Shown one piece after another: positions 30,351 through 42,300 of a stretch of 64,000 bases of DNA. The notes below the pieces were generated by a model that was given only the letters and a program-made list of their open reading frames with translations, had not been told where the DNA came from and searched no databases. The stretch is from contig JALQPE010001871.1 in assembly GCA_030407315.1 (NCBI GenBank), positions 1 to 64,000 on the forward strand, in the 5' to 3' direction. Origin of the DNA: Asparagopsis taxiformis. Taxonomy: Eukaryota; Rhodophyta; Florideophyceae; Bonnemaisoniales; Bonnemaisoniaceae. Made by a program: the position numbers and the translations under genes. Each line of letters starts with the position of its first letter. Position 1 is the first letter of the stretch.

Positions 30351-33300
30351 ATGAAGCTCTACCACTTGACACTTCTGCCACCATCCGCTGTAACCTTCTC
30401 AGCTCACGGATCCTTCACAGCTCCCAGGCAGCAGGAGCTCGTCACAGTTTCCGCATCCTCCATTGAGCTGTACCGTCTGAAACACAAAGAGCCCAGGTTA
30501 CATCCTTTAATTCGTCTCGATGCATTTGCTCAGATTCGCGCTCTCGACGTCTTCCGTCTCCCAGCAACTCGTCGAGATTACATCGTTATCACTTCCGATG
30601 CCGGCACAATTTCCATTCTCACTGCCGACGAATCAACAGCGACTTTCCGCACCGTGCATTGCGAAACATTTGGAAAAACCGGATGTCGTCGAATCGTTCC
30701 CGGTCAATTTCTTGCATGCGATCCGCGCGGTCGCGCATGCATGGTTGCCGCTGTTGAAAAGCAAAAGTTTGCATACGTTTTAAATCGCGATTCCGATGAA
30801 CATCTCACCATTTCCTCTCCACTCGAGGCACATCGATCCAACTGTGCAACCTTCTCCCTCTGCGCCATCGATGTCGGATTTGAAAATCCAATGTTCGCAG
30901 CGCTGGAAAAATCTTATGACGATCAAGCGCACAAATTGCTCGTCTATTACGAACTCGATCTCGGATTGAATCACATCGTGCGTAAGCATACATCTAAAGT
31001 GCGCCCGTCTAGTTTCCTCATGTTTCCCGTCCCGGGCCATACCGACGGACCCGGTGGTGTGCTCATATGCAGTTTTGGTTATGTGACCTATCGCAATTTG
31101 CTCTATGAAGACGAAAACGGCGCGCTTTTGTCCGTTGCTGATCACGTGCAGCACCAGCGTGAACGTAATCTCGAAGTTCGTATCCCTTACAGACGTGGCA
31201 CCGATGCCGAACAAACAATGATTGTGTCTGGAACCATGTACCAGAATAAGAAAGATAATGCTTTCTTCTTCTTGTTGAGCACTGAACATGGGGACTTGCT
31301 CAAGGCAGAGTTGGAGTGGGATACTGAACATACCGCTACAAAATTGCGTCTCGTATACTTTGAAAGTATGCCTGCTCCGGCATTGCAGATGCAAATTTTC
31401 CGTTACGGTTTTCTATTCATTACAATGGAGGGAAGTGACACACTTCTTTTAAAGTTTCAAGAGTTGAAAGTATCAGAGGACGACCCAGCAGGGGGACAAT
31501 CCACATCAGCTATCTCGATACCAAATGCTGCTGCCCCGGATCCGGATGCAATGGAAGTTGATCAAGTCGCGAACGGCGCAACTCAACGCACTAATGGAGT
31601 GCCAACATCAACTAGTACTGCTCCCGTGATACAGTCCAATTCAGAAAACTTGTGCTTCACCGTGCGACCAGAACTGAAATTCCTTTCTGTAGTCGATGTA
31701 CTGGATTCCTTGGCACCGCTGCTGAGTATATGTTCAACCAAACATGTCGCGGAAAGGCCAAATGGGCTGCTGTGCTCTACTGGACGTGCAAAGAGCGGTA
31801 GTTTACGAACTTTGCGACGCGGAATGGGGGTGATGGAAATGCCCAGTACTCATGTGCTTCCCGCCCATATTGACAACGTATTCGCGTTCAAGGATCGCTC
31901 CGAAAGTTTATACCATCGCTTCATCGTGGTCAGCTTTCGAGACTTTACCAAAGTCCTCAAAGTCGGCGAAAAGAAAGTAGAGGAGATCTTCGATTCAGGC
32001 TTTGAGTCTAATGTATCCACCCTTGCAGCCGCTCAAATGGGCGTGGATTCACTTGTACAGGTTTACGATGATGGTGTACGTTTCATACCTGGCGGAAAAG
32101 TCGATGAAGCAAGAGAATGGAAACCACCGGTTCCTTCTAAGATCTCTGCAGCTTGTTGCAATGAGGCGCAGGTGCTCGTCGCGCTCTCAACTGGAGATGT
32201 TGTGTACTTTGAAGTAGATGGAGAGAATGGTGTGTTGCAGGAGATGAAAACCATTTCAGATGTTTTCGTACCAACTGATGGCGACGATGCACTAGTGTTA
32301 GGTGCTGTTCCTTCCCTTGCACTAGCGGACATTCCAGGCGGACGTGTTCGAGCCAATTTTTTTGCAGCTGGTGACGGATCGAATAACAAGGTGCGGCTAT
32401 TTCGGATTGCAGTGAATGGGGACGTGGAGCAGCTTGGTCTTCACGTAGCTCCCGGACTTGTGCACAGTGTTGCGTTGGTAGATTTCGGTTCTGAGGACGA
32501 GAACTCGGGATCTGGAAATGGGACGAGAAGTGGCAATACTGCTCGTGTTTCCCTGCTAACTTTACTAATTGGAACAATTGATGGAGCCGTCGTTCGTGTC
32601 GGGGTTGACCATGTCACAGGGGTTATGAGCGGAAAGCATAGCATGTTTTTAGGTGCTGGGAAGGTGCGTGTACAAAGTATAAGAATGGGACGCGTGCGAG
32701 GCTGTCTCGTGATGGGCAACGAGACATGGATGATGCATGCGCAAGGTGGAACAGTTACTGGGGCGCCATTAGCAACTGGGGGTATGGAATGTGCTGCGGC
32801 ATTTTCTTCGGAACAACTGCCAGACGGATTCGTATGCGGAGCTGGTTCTAGACTGAAACTACGAGCAGTTGAAAGAACACATGCGCTAGAAGCAGCTTCG
32901 GAAATGCCGTCTGTTCCACCATGCGCAGTACCGGGTGTTACTTGTGCCGGAACTAGTTTCTTCGTAGAGAGGACAAGAACGGATGGCACAGCTAGGAAGA
33001 TCATCCCGGTTGATGGCAAGGGTGACTTGTTTGTAGTTATTGAAACAGACCATCGTGCAGGATGGTCTGATATCGCTACTAACGGTACCACCGCGAAGCG
33101 GAAAAAGACAGTGGAAAGAGGACTGACGCCTGCTGCAGCTGGACTCTGGGTGTCTAAATTGCTTCTTGTACAACTACCAGCAGGTGATGCGGAGTCTGAG
33201 ACCGCGGACGATGAAGATGATCTAGATGGTTCAGATGTATTCTTGGATTTCTCAAGTGCTAACGCAGTGAAGAAGCTTGATTCCATTGGTGTGAAAGCGG

Positions 33301-34370
33301 CAAACGAATGTATTTTAACTGCAGTGACAAGTGCGGTGCTGGGTGGAGCAAGCGAAACAGTGTATGTTGTGTTGAGTGTCGCCAAAAAAGTCGTTGTGAG
33401 CGGAACGGCACGTGTAGCAGGTGTGGATCGTTGTGGAGAAAGTGGTGCGTTACGAGTGTACCGGTTGAACCAAGGGAACAAACTGGAATTGGTACATGAG
33501 ACGCTCGTCGATCAACCAATATACGCAATGAGTGCATTCCGAGATATGATTCTCGTGGGTAGTGGCCAGGCATTGCGTCTGTACGAGCTAGGCAAGCGAC
33601 AATTGCTTCGCAAAAGCGAACTGCGACTTGCAGTGAGGAATCGAATAGTAGCTCTCGCTGTCGCTGGAGGCGACCGGATATTTGTTGGTGATGTTTGCGA
33701 TTCTGTCACATTATTCCGTTTTATGGGTGGCGGTTCCACAGGATCTGCAGGACAGTTTGTGTCCATTGCTCGCGATATCTTGCCGAGATGGACTGTGGCA
33801 ATGATTGCAATCGATTATAGCAGCGTGTGCGTATCTGACAAATTTGGAAACATATTGCTGCTACGGTTACCAGCGGAGCTTTCGGGTGCGACGGAAGAGT
33901 ACATCGGTGGAATGGGTCACAGCGGAGTCGGTGCCAATGGTGGCGAGGCGCCGCATCGACTATCGCTAGAGGCGTGCTTTCATGTCGGGTCCACCGTTGT
34001 ATCTCTTGCGCAGTGCAGTCTACGTCCGAGCACGTTGGGAAACACAGGTATTGGAGATGAAAGGGTTATTGTATATGGAACTGTGCAAGGTGCGGTTGGC
34101 GTGTTGGCGGCTCTATCGCATATGGTGGATGTCACGTTTGCCGTGAACGTTGAACGGGAGATGCGGAAACGATATAAGTCTGTGTGCGGTAGAGACCACA
34201 TCTCATATCGAAGCTCGTTCTACCCGGTGAAGAATGTCGTGGACGGTGATCTGTGTGAGATGATGTACAGTTTATCAATGAGTGAAGAACAATGTAGTGA
34301 GGCATTTGCGAGACCGTACGAGGACGTTGTACGCAAACTGACCGACTTGCGATCGCATATATTGGGATGA
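30351..34370 (+). CDS. SF3B3: Splicing factor 3B subunit 3 (SAP130)
   Basis: 1339 aa, one exon. It starts at ATG with the family's N-terminal MKLYHLTL and carries the CPSF-A/DDB1-like three-propeller architecture. Diagnostic strings are ETFGKTGCRRIVPGQFLACDPRGRA, LTISSPLEAHR, VGFENPMFA, YELDLGLNHIVRK, PRWTVAMIAIDYSS..DKFGNI and GRDHISYRSSFYPVKNVVDGDLCE near the end. SF3B3 is the scaffold of the SF3b complex that holds U2 snRNP on the branch site. It has a few longer loops than the human 1217-aa form, including a Ser/Asn-rich insert near residues 380-440. The upstream frame (30210) has only a TTG. Confidence 0.97.
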   Translation: MKLYHLTLLPPSAVTFSAHGSFTAPRQQELVTVSASSIELYRLKHKEPRLHPLIRLDAFAQIRALDVFRLPATRRDYIVITSDAGTISILTADESTATFRTVHCETFGKTGCRRIVPGQFLACDPRGRACMVAAVEKQKFAYVLNRDSDEHLTISSPLEAHRSNCATFSLCAIDVGFENPMFAALEKSYDDQAHKLLVYYELDLGLNHIVRKHTSKVRPSSFLMFPVPGHTDGPGGVLICSFGYVTYRNLLYEDENGALLSVADHVQHQRERNLEVRIPYRRGTDAEQTMIVSGTMYQNKKDNAFFFLLSTEHGDLLKAELEWDTEHTATKLRLVYFESMPAPALQMQIFRYGFLFITMEGSDTLLLKFQELKVSEDDPAGGQSTSAISIPNAAAPDPDAMEVDQVANGATQRTNGVPTSTSTAPVIQSNSENLCFTVRPELKFLSVVDVLDSLAPLLSICSTKHVAERPNGLLCSTGRAKSGSLRTLRRGMGVMEMPSTHVLPAHIDNVFAFKDRSESLYHRFIVVSFRDFTKVLKVGEKKVEEIFDSGFESNVSTLAAAQMGVDSLVQVYDDGVRFIPGGKVDEAREWKPPVPSKISAACCNEAQVLVALSTGDVVYFEVDGENGVLQEMKTISDVFVPTDGDDALVLGAVPSLALADIPGGRVRANFFAAGDGSNNKVRLFRIAVNGDVEQLGLHVAPGLVHSVALVDFGSEDENSGSGNGTRSGNTARVSLLTLLIGTIDGAVVRVGVDHVTGVMSGKHSMFLGAGKVRVQSIRMGRVRGCLVMGNETWMMHAQGGTVTGAPLATGGMECAAAFSSEQLPDGFVCGAGSRLKLRAVERTHALEAASEMPSVPPCAVPGVTCAGTSFFVERTRTDGTARKIIPVDGKGDLFVVIETDHRAGWSDIATNGTTAKRKKTVERGLTPAAAGLWVSKLLLVQLPAGDAESETADDEDDLDGSDVFLDFSSANAVKKLDSIGVKAANECILTAVTSAVLGGASETVYVVLSVAKKVVVSGTARVAGVDRCGESGALRVYRLNQGNKLELVHETLVDQPIYAMSAFRDMILVGSGQALRLYELGKRQLLRKSELRLAVRNRIVALAVAGGDRIFVGDVCDSVTLFRFMGGGSTGSAGQFVSIARDILPRWTVAMIAIDYSSVCVSDKFGNILLLRLPAELSGATEEYIGGMGHSGVGANGGEAPHRLSLEACFHVGSTVVSLAQCSLRPSTLGNTGIGDERVIVYGTVQGAVGVLAALSHMVDVTFAVNVEREMRKRYKSVCGRDHISYRSSFYPVKNVVDGDLCEMMYSLSMSEEQCSEAFARPYEDVVRKLTDLRSHILG

Positions 34371-34506
34371 ATTAACACTTTTATTTTTCTATTAAATTGT
34401 TGGTCGGCTACGCTGCGACAGCGCATCGCATAGATCCGCGCCGCTCACAACAACAAACATATTATTGCCGTCTCATCTGCTTTGGTCAACCTCAATTTTC
34501 CATCTG

Positions 34507-36060
34507 ATGAAAATGCCCGTCACTGCTCTCGTCGAGGAGAAACGTCGCACATATGAAGAGGAACTCCAATATCTCAAACTAGTAGCACCATGCAGATATG
34601 ACATCTCCATTGGCTTCGTACCCAACATGCGCGCTCCTGGAACCTTCTTCGTCAATGACGTTCTGGCACCGCTCGTCAAAGCAGAATTGCAGCGTTCAGC
34701 AGAGCAATCTTCAGGTACAGGCGGCTTCCTCCCTGCAGTTAAACAGATTGCAAACGTTTCATCACTGCCCGGAATCGTCTCACGCTCCATCGCAATGCCA
34801 GATGTTCACTCAGGCTACGGCTTTGCCATCGGCAATGTTGCCGCATTCGACATGGAAGATCCCGAAGCCGTCGTGTCTCCAGGCGGAGTAGGATTCGATA
34901 TCAACTGTGGTGTACGTCTACTACGCACCAATTTGCGCGAGGAAGACGTTCAGCCAGTGAAGGAAGTTCTTGCGCAAACGCTGTTTGACCATATTCCCGT
35001 CGGTGTTGGCTCCAAGGGAATTATTCCCACCACAATGAAGAGCCTGGAAGAAGCGCTCGAACTCGGCATGGACTGGTCCTTGCGCGAGGGTTACGCCTGG
35101 CCAGAGGATAAGGAGCACTGCGAAGAGTACGGCCGTATGCTGCAAGCAGACCCTGCAAAGGTGTCGCGACGCGCCAAGAAAAGAGGCCTCAGTCAGTTGG
35201 GAACGCTCGGCGCAGGCAACCATTATGCTGAAATTCAAATCGTAGATGAAATCTTCGATCAACCCGCAGCACGCAAGATGGGAATCGACACTGTGGGACA
35301 GGTCGTTGTCATGATTCATTCCGGTTCCAGGGGTCTCGGCCATCAGGTTGCAACAGATGCATTGCAGCACATGGAAAAGGCAATGGCCAGGGATGCCATC
35401 CACGTGAATGATCGACAATTGGCGTGTGCACGTATCGCGTCGCAAGAAGGTCAGGATTATCTGGCCGCTATGGCTGCGGCTGCAAATTTTGCATGGGTAA
35501 ATCGCACCTCAATGACCTTCCTAGCACGACAGGCGTTTGCAAAAGTGTTTGGCAAGACGCCTGCCGCGCTAGACATGCACGTTATCTATGACGTGTCGCA
35601 CAACATTGCCAAGGTGGAAACGCACATGGTTGAGGGCAAGATGAAAAAGTTGCTAGTTCATCGTAAGGGAGCCACACGTGCATTCCCGCCGCATCACCCG
35701 TTGATCCCGTGTGATTATCAGTTCACTGGGCAGCCGGTTCTGATCGGTGGCACAATGGGCACGTGTAGTTATGTGCTGACTGGAACGGAGAAGGGAATGC
35801 AGGAGACGTTTGGTTCGACGTGTCATGGCGCCGGTCGCGCACAGAGTCGATCAGCGTGTAGGCGCCAGTTGAACTACGAGGAGGTGTTGAACAATCTGGA
35901 GAGCAAGGGAATTGCAATTCGTGTCGCGTCACCGAAACTGGTGACAGAAGAAGCGCCGGAAAGTTACAAAGACGTTTCGGCCGTCGTGAATACGTGTGAG
36001 CAAGCTGGTATTTCAAGGAAGTGCGTCAAATTGCGCCCGGTTGTGGTCATCAAGGGTTGA
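34507..36060 (+). CDS. RTCB: RNA-splicing ligase RtcB homolog (tRNA ligase)
   Basis: 517 aa starting at MKMPVT (34507); an alternative Met is two codons later. Very close to animal RTCB. Metal and active residues are all present: D131 and C134 in FDINCGVR, H239 in [11 protein letters not shown]271 in [11 protein letters not shown]365 in YDVSHNIAK, and H440 in TCHGAGR, the guanylated His. It joins tRNA exons 3'-phosphate to 5'-OH after endonuclease cleavage and may act in IRE1-type mRNA splicing. SF3B3 ends 136 bp upstream on the same strand. TSEN15 in this window belongs to the same tRNA-splicing route. Confidence 0.98.
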   Translation: MKMPVTALVEEKRRTYEEELQYLKLVAPCRYDISIGFVPNMRAPGTFFVNDVLAPLVKAELQRSAEQSSGTGGFLPAVKQIANVSSLPGIVSRSIAMPDVHSGYGFAIGNVAAFDMEDPEAVVSPGGVGFDINCGVRLLRTNLREEDVQPVKEVLAQTLFDHIPVGVGSKGIIPTTMKSLEEALELGMDWSLREGYAWPEDKEHCEEYGRMLQADPAKVSRRAKKRGLSQLGTLGAGNHYAEIQIVDEIFDQPAARKMGIDTVGQVVVMIHSGSRGLGHQVATDALQHMEKAMARDAIHVNDRQLACARIASQEGQDYLAAMAAAANFAWVNRTSMTFLARQAFAKVFGKTPAALDMHVIYDVSHNIAKVETHMVEGKMKKLLVHRKGATRAFPPHHPLIPCDYQFTGQPVLIGGTMGTCSYVLTGTEKGMQETFGSTCHGAGRAQSRSACRRQLNYEEVLNNLESKGIAIRVASPKLVTEEAPESYKDVSAVVNTCEQAGISRKCVKLRPVVVIKG

Positions 36061-36104
36061 TTATATAACAATGATAGTTAGTTACAGCTGATAGACACTA
36101 ATCC

Positions 36105-37238
36105 CTACAATATGTGCACAGCCTGCGAGGTGGGCTTTGGTGGCCTGGCCAATGGCGACTTGGCGATTGACAAGAGAGGCGAAGAACCAGACATGGCGGA
36201 TTGTGAATGTGGGGAATGGCCGTTTTGAGATGCCTGCGTACTAGGTGTTGTGGCGAACAACTGCGAATTTCGACGAACAACATTGTCTATCGTTGTCGAA
36301 TGACGCCGTTCGTACTCCTTAAACAATGAATCACGACGCTTTTGCAATGTGAGTAACTGTTCTCTCTTCATGGGACTTCTCTGCGAGATGCGTTGCGCAA
36401 CATTACTCACACTACCCGTCTCTTTCGCCGTTATTACAGGTTTGAAGTCATCTGACGATTTGGTCGCATCGGCACTATGCACAGTCGAAAATGACATGTC
36501 TTTCGCAATGCTCTCACTGTTTGTACATGTTGCAGTTGATGTCGCGACGTTATTAATCAGTTTGGGAACATCGAACGGCGTTTTAGCAGCGGATTTGACA
36601 CGAGAGTGATGTATGTCTGCCGATAAGTGGCGCATCGCCTCTGTGAGTGAATCACAACGCGAATCCGAAGCGGACAGTTTAACACGAAGCTGTTCAATTT
36701 CCTCTGATTGATCAGCAATGAGGAGTGCATTGATGCGAGCGTCAAGATCTGTCGTCGCCTTGAGGGTCGCAATACCCTCCTGCAGAACGTGCAATTCATG
36801 GCGTAATACATCGCATTCGGAAATCACACGCTGTGTATGCTGCTGTGCGAGCAACATATGGTGATGGGAGAGTTTTGCATCTTGAACAGCTCTGAGTCGT
36901 GCCGAATCGATGGTGTCGGCATCGAGAATAGCGTCACGAATGTGCGACTCTGTATGGTGTAAATCTCGTTTGGCGAGGGTGGTGTGAGCGGCGAGATTGG
37001 ATGCGGCGGAGGCGAGCGATAGAAGGGTGGGCGGCAATGGCATGGGAGACGGTGATGGAACGTTTGCGATTGTTGTTGAGAGATCTAAGCGACGCGTGTA
37101 TTCGTCCAACAACGCTACGAGTGGATCGAAAGGCGGCGGTGCTGTTGTGGACGTCGACGTCGAGGCAGGATGCGCTGGCTCGGATGGCATGGTGAGAGTG
37201 GGCGAGAGTGGCTGCGTGTGAACGAGCTGAAGGCACAT
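36105..37238 (-). CDS. Hypothetical coiled-coil protein
   Basis: 377 aa from ATG 37238 (a second ATG at 37190 is possible). Pro/Ser/Thr-rich start, then helical segments with heptad-like patterns (residues about 85-215, such as HTTLAKRDLHHTESHIRDAI and ARINALLIADQSEEIEQLRVKL). A Ser/Lys-rich basic C-terminus follows (RSPMKREQLLTLQKRRDSLFKEYERRHS). No recognised family. Convergent with RTCB, whose stop is only 44 bp away. The basic tail and coil suggest a cytoskeletal or chromosomal adaptor, but this is a guess. Confidence 0.6.
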   Translation of the reverse strand: MCLQLVHTQPLSPTLTMPSEPAHPASTSTSTTAPPPFDPLVALLDEYTRRLDLSTTIANVPSPSPMPLPPTLLSLASAASNLAAHTTLAKRDLHHTESHIRDAILDADTIDSARLRAVQDAKLSHHHMLLAQQHTQRVISECDVLRHELHVLQEGIATLKATTDLDARINALLIADQSEEIEQLRVKLSASDSRCDSLTEAMRHLSADIHHSRVKSAAKTPFDVPKLINNVATSTATCTNSESIAKDMSFSTVHSADATKSSDDFKPVITAKETGSVSNVAQRISQRSPMKREQLLTLQKRRDSLFKEYERRHSTTIDNVVRRNSQLFATTPSTQASQNGHSPHSQSAMSGSSPLLSIAKSPLARPPKPTSQAVHIL

Positions 37239-38101
37239 TGTTTTTGTGAGAGCTGGAAGGAGGGGAACGGGTAGTTTGAGATTGATCGGCACGACACGGC
37301 ATAAGATTGATGTGATGTATCTATTTGAGAATGGGACTGCAGTGCTGAGTTGTTTTTTCAAATTTTCATATCTATTCTTGGAAAGGTGGCAGCCGACTTC
37401 AAATTTTTAAATGCGCCAAAGGGCAAATGATAGATATCATACGCGATATTTGTCCCACTGCAGCAATCATTTCTCGAGTAGCTGACACGTGAAAGGTTTC
37501 TTGGAATCCGTTTACAGTTGTATTAAGCACTGCGCTCGCTACGTACTTTCATAAACAACGGCCACATTCCTACCCGCGTAAGCAAACGTGTGTTACCAAA
37601 CGTCCAGCCATGCTTCACTCCCAAAGCATTTCATACCTAACCGACGACTGGCTTATTTTCCAACCAACCACTACTCGAATGATACTCAATATGACAGATC
37701 AAGTCGATGTCCAAACCTTGACAACGTTGCATCGGTCTCTCTCGCTTACAACCTAAACTAGAGCCGTACAGTTGAAACGACATGCGTGACATACCGCGAA
37801 ACATTCAATGGAACTGCACTTTCATGGCAATTCAGCAGCTTAATCGGACACGTAAGCGCAAACGCCCCCATCTAACACAACCCTTGGGTCACAGTTTTGC
37901 TACGCAAGCCACGCGCCTGTCGTCTTACAGTATTCTTCCACATCCAAGCGACATTAGCCATGCAATCAAACTTCCATCCTTCTATGTACACTCTTATATA
38001 CAAAAGACGTGCAGAAAAACAAACGTGTGTCTACACATGAACGAACGAACGAACGAACTACACTAGCTACGAGTAGCTCAGTATTTGTGAAAACTTGCAG
38101 T
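37239..38101. other. Intergenic region between divergent coiled-coil genes
   Basis: About 860 bp between the starts of two divergent genes. Contains AT-rich stretches near 37,350-37,460 and a short GAAC tandem run near 38,040-38,057. A + frame at 37782-38066 has no features and is not called. Confidence 0.5.
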
Positions 38102-38458
38102 ATGTGGAATCGATTCAGATCGCCGAAATCAACACAACAGAATGGAACTTTCCCCGAAACCGAAACTCCATCTGCAGACCAGCGCACGCTCTCGATATCA
38201 GAATATGAAGAAAAACTGCAGCTTTTACAGCAAGACGCTGAAGCTAGTTCCAAAGTAGTTAACATTCTTATTGACCAGGGTAATGCCTTGCAGATTGAAA
38301 CCGATTCAATTCGAATGGTGGCTAGATGTTCGATGAACGCTGCCATGCTTATGGATGCGCAACACAAACTTGACACGGTAACTTTGCAAGCTAAGGCTAT
38401 GTCCTGGAAAGCATTAGCAACAGCCTCGCTAGAACTGAGTGCCGCGCCTAAACAGTGA
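38102..38458 (+). CDS. Small hypothetical coiled-coil protein
   Basis: 118 aa from ATG (MWNRFRSPKS). Residues 30-110 are predicted mostly helical with charged heptads (SEYEEKLQLLQQDAEASSKVVNILIDQGNALQIETD). No known domain. A conventional AATAAA lies about 55 bp downstream. In size and helical make-up it resembles many small cytosolic adaptor or SNARE-like proteins, but no hydrophobic tail anchor is seen. Confidence 0.5.
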   Translation: MWNRFRSPKSTQQNGTFPETETPSADQRTLSISEYEEKLQLLQQDAEASSKVVNILIDQGNALQIETDSIRMVARCSMNAAMLMDAQHKLDTVTLQAKAMSWKALATASLELSAAPKQ

Positions 38459-38562
38459 CGCCTCTGCCAACTGCACTGTTTCGAAATCGGTCATGTCGCG
38501 ACAGAAAGACGAAATAAATGACATCGTTAATATCTTAGGAAATCAGTCTTGTGTGCATTGCC

Positions 38563-38703
38563 ATGTTGTATACGAGGAGCATGACTATGGTGGGTAGAGA
38601 TGAGACTCTCGTTATCGCGCTGGCAGTTTCTCTTGGGGTATTACTGCTCACAGCTGTGATGGTATTTTGCTGCTTGCGCCTGTGCAGGCGAAACTCGACG
38701 TAG
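38563..38703 (+). CDS. Possible 46-aa single-pass membrane peptide
   Basis: ATG at 38563 (another at 38581). The frame reads a short N-terminus, then a hydrophobic helix (LVIALAVSLGVLLLTAVMVF), then CCLRLCRRNST at the end, a Cys-rich, basic, juxtamembrane-like tail. The hydrophobicity profile is that of a type III membrane peptide with possible palmitoylation sites. No homolog recognised; it may be chance, or a terminal exon. Confidence 0.3.
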   Translation: MLYTRSMTMVGRDETLVIALAVSLGVLLLTAVMVFCCLRLCRRNST

Positions 38704-39346
38704 GCGACAACATCCCAAGCACATTTTGCCAAAAAAAGATTCAGATAACTGTATGGTATTGAGTTCCATTCTTGCGCAGAGGGAATGCCAATCTTCTCTG
38801 TTATTGTTATCGTTTGTCAAATGAGCCCTCCCGAAGGAGAGACCCGAATCCAGAGGGATCCAGGTGGGTATTTAAACAATACATACATGTATTCGGGCAT
38901 ATTGCTGAATTTCACATAAAATTCAACCGATGTCACTCACAGGCTGTCCATCCACAGCGAGCGGCGCAATGATTTGTACTTGCATGAACATGACTCAGTG
39001 GCCCAGTCGTTTCGGGGAGGGAGTGCAAGATGTGAAGGTTGTGGGTTCAATATCCGCTGTAGTTTCGGTTGAGCGGAATGTCGCGATGTGAATGATGCGA
39101 ATTTTGTTACCTCCAGCATTTCAGGGTGCACCCTTCTTTGGAGCCACAACAAATCATTACGCAATGCGGCAACACGTGACGCAAACTAATTTACTTCCAC
39201 CAACTGCTATCATCTGTTTGTTCCCTTCCAAGCCGCGCAACGCTCCACAATTCGAATAGCACCTCACCGCCACTCCACAATTGCTAATCAATAATCCAAC
39301 CGTACAAGCGTAGAGTGGAGGCACATCGACTCACACCCTCCTCACC
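38704..39346. other. Intergenic, promoter region of ECM29
   Basis: No gene. A T-arm-like sequence GTGGG-TTCAATA-TCCGC near 39,045 resembles a tRNA B box, but no acceptor stem can be paired, so it is not called as tRNA. Confidence 0.45.
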
Positions 39347-42300
39347 ATGGCATCGTCAGATGCAGATTTACAAGCAGTTGAATCCGCCTTAGACACACTA
39401 GTCCTCGCAGAATCGCACAAATCATTGCAGAAAGTCGTCACTCGACTCCTCCCAGCTCTTCTCGCAGCACTCTCCACAAAGTCCCAGCCCGCCCTTGCCA
39501 AATGCATCGAAGCACTATCGCACATGAACATGCGCATTCGTGCAGCACCAAATCTCTCACTTCCGTTCGAACAAGTGCTCCAAGTCGCCATTGACCCCGC
39601 TGCAGCCGTCATGACCCGTAACGTTGCAATTCAAGGCGGCTATGTCGAGCGTTGTTTCATGCGTCTTTCAGATTCGCAACGCGCCTCCCATCTACCCTGG
39701 CTCGTCCAAGCAGCTGCAACCGTTCCCTCCCAGCCCAATCAGGATGCACTCCATTCGCTCGCTCTCATCGCTTTACGTGTAGCGTCAGCAGCATTACCTC
39801 GTTCCAACTCGGACGATCTTTGGCGGCTGCTGTCCGACGTGCCCTTATCCGCCGTGCACTCCTTCTTCGACTACTCACTCCGCGCTCTGCGCAGGAAGGT
39901 CGCCACATCAAAGGGTGATTTGCTGGCGATTGTCAGATTGACGTCAGAGTATGCAGGCATTAAAATGCCCCAACGTGCCGTGAAAGTTTTCCCACACTTT
40001 CTACTCGCTGCTGGTAGTGTCAATAACAGTGACCTTATTGCAGCTGGCGAGGATGCCATGAAGAGGGTCGACACATGTGATGTCCTGGCTGCCAGTGATC
40101 CCACTATTGTTGATAAGCTCTTTGAGTTGTTCCGTGATCCACTCGCAGAAATTCCACTGCGAATTGTCCTTCTCTCCAAGGGTCTCCTCCGTGTCACTCT
40201 TGGCGCATCATGTTTTCCCGAAGTCATGGATGTCATTAATATCAGTTTATTCACTCCTGGTATCCCAGCCCGTTTTCAGGCTCTTGGTATGCAGTTTGTA
40301 TCCTTCGTTATTTCTCACTGCACAGCAGGCACTCTGAAAACCAACGCCTCGCAACTTGTTGTTGCGATGAAAAAACTTATTGACAATGCTACAGACGGGC
40401 AACCAAGCTTTCCGGATAAAGTCCAGGCATTTGGATTTACTGGACTTGCAGAACTGCTGCTGCGAGAACCGTCTCTGCTGGGGACACAGGGAGTCACTCA
40501 TGATTTATTCTTCGAAGCAGCCCAATCAAAGCAAATTTCAGCCGAATCCAGGTCGGCAGTTTCACACGCTCTGGTAGCCCTTACTCGTGTAGTTTACTGC
40601 TCGCACAGCGATACCTCTGATAGAGGCACATTAATTTTGCAAACCTTGCGAAGTACCGTTCTCAATATCGAGGACACAGCCATCTCGGCGCGTTTAGCTG
40701 CCGTGCAGTGGGCAAACGAATGCTTCGGTTTCGCAAATCCTGATGCACGACTCATTAATATCATCGCCGCTGGTGACCGGGATTCCAATGTTCGTCAAGC
40801 AGCACTACAAGGGCTTTTGAAGAAGCGATGGAAACCCAAAACTTCATTCGTCGATATGGACGTAGATGAATCTCCCGACAGTGCATTTCCTGATTTCTCA
40901 GCGCTTGTGAGTACATTCGAAACCTTCGGTGAGGCCAACATGAATCCTAAAAGCACCTCGGCATATCTGAAATTTGCTCTCGCTGTCTTGAAGGATAGTA
41001 TGGCCGAGAAGGGAAGAGTTGATGTTCTACATGCGGATGAAGTTGACAACTACTTTGAGTCTCACCCACGCGAAAAAGCATCATTGCTTCACGTTCTGAA
41101 TACTGCCAACAACGTTTTGCTGTCACGCAATAAGCCAGATTTGGCTTTAGAGCGTGCTGCATTGTCCATTGTTCTATTCGTATCCAATGTGAAATTCTTG
41201 AAAGCGTCTGTATCCGAGACCTACATCGATCGTATCGATAATCTTATAGCACAGATCGTTCGAAAGTCAGCAGAAGGCGATACCACAGTAGCTCGTGCCT
41301 TATCAGTCGTTGTGGGAATAACTTCCGAATCTTTCCCCGAGCAGAAATTGCTTGACTTGATCCAAAGAACTGGAGCAGGACTTGAGCCAAATGAATCGGG
41401 GACTGCATCAGGTCGTGACGGGGAAGATGATAGAGTTGCAAAGATACTCTGCATTGGCCAAGTTGTCTCAAGATATTGCGTCAAATCCGGCCTCAATGGT
41501 GAGAGTAATCCACCGAATGTCATTTCTTCAGTATGTTTGAATATAACCCGACGTGTCACTCTCGCTGTTGAGTCGTCAAATGCTGTCCGAGTGGCTGCTT
41601 GTATCGCTCTTTCAGACATGGGCGTTGAAGGGCCACTGCCCATTTCTCAGCCTGCACGCGCTATAGCAGTCAGTTCACTGGGTGGGCTTTTGAAGCTTCA
41701 AAGCACCGAAGGATCTGTTGTTGAAGCAGCATCGAACGCTATTGGAAAAATCTGTGTTGGAGAGCCTCGTTCATCGTTTAAGAGTGTTGCTGTAGAAGCA
41801 CTTCTCTGTATTGGCAGAGAAAGGAAAGAAGACGAAATTCGCTTTTCGGCAGCAGAGAGTCTTGTGCGTTGTGCATCTAACTTTGATGCTCCATCACCAG
41901 TATTAATGGACAGCCGAGATTCGAATACAACTGCAATTCGGCAGGCGACAGAAACTGAAGAACTGCAAACCATTCTTCAAATGAAGATCAACTCATTCAG
42001 GATTCGCGAACTCATCATTGATGATATAGACGGCGCTGATGCAAAGGTTAGTTTGAAGGACATTGTGAAACAAGTCATCCAATTGTGTTTTGACGAAAGG
42101 CCAACTGCTCGGAATGGTGGCTGTGTGTTTCTGTTTACATTTTTGAGACTTCTTGGAGCGAAGCCTACCGAAAATTCCCCTCAGGAGTTGAAACTCAATT
42201 TTGTCTCTTCTACCGACGAGGGAAGGTTCAAGGAAAATCAAAAAGTCATCAGTTCTCTTCTTCCAGAGGCCCAACATGCTTTCACCGTCCTTTTATCAGA

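Noticed and set aside
38990..39065. tRNA-like sequence with a perfect 7-nt T loop
   Set aside because: The T arm pairs, but the acceptor and anticodon stems do not; at most a tRNA-derived relic.
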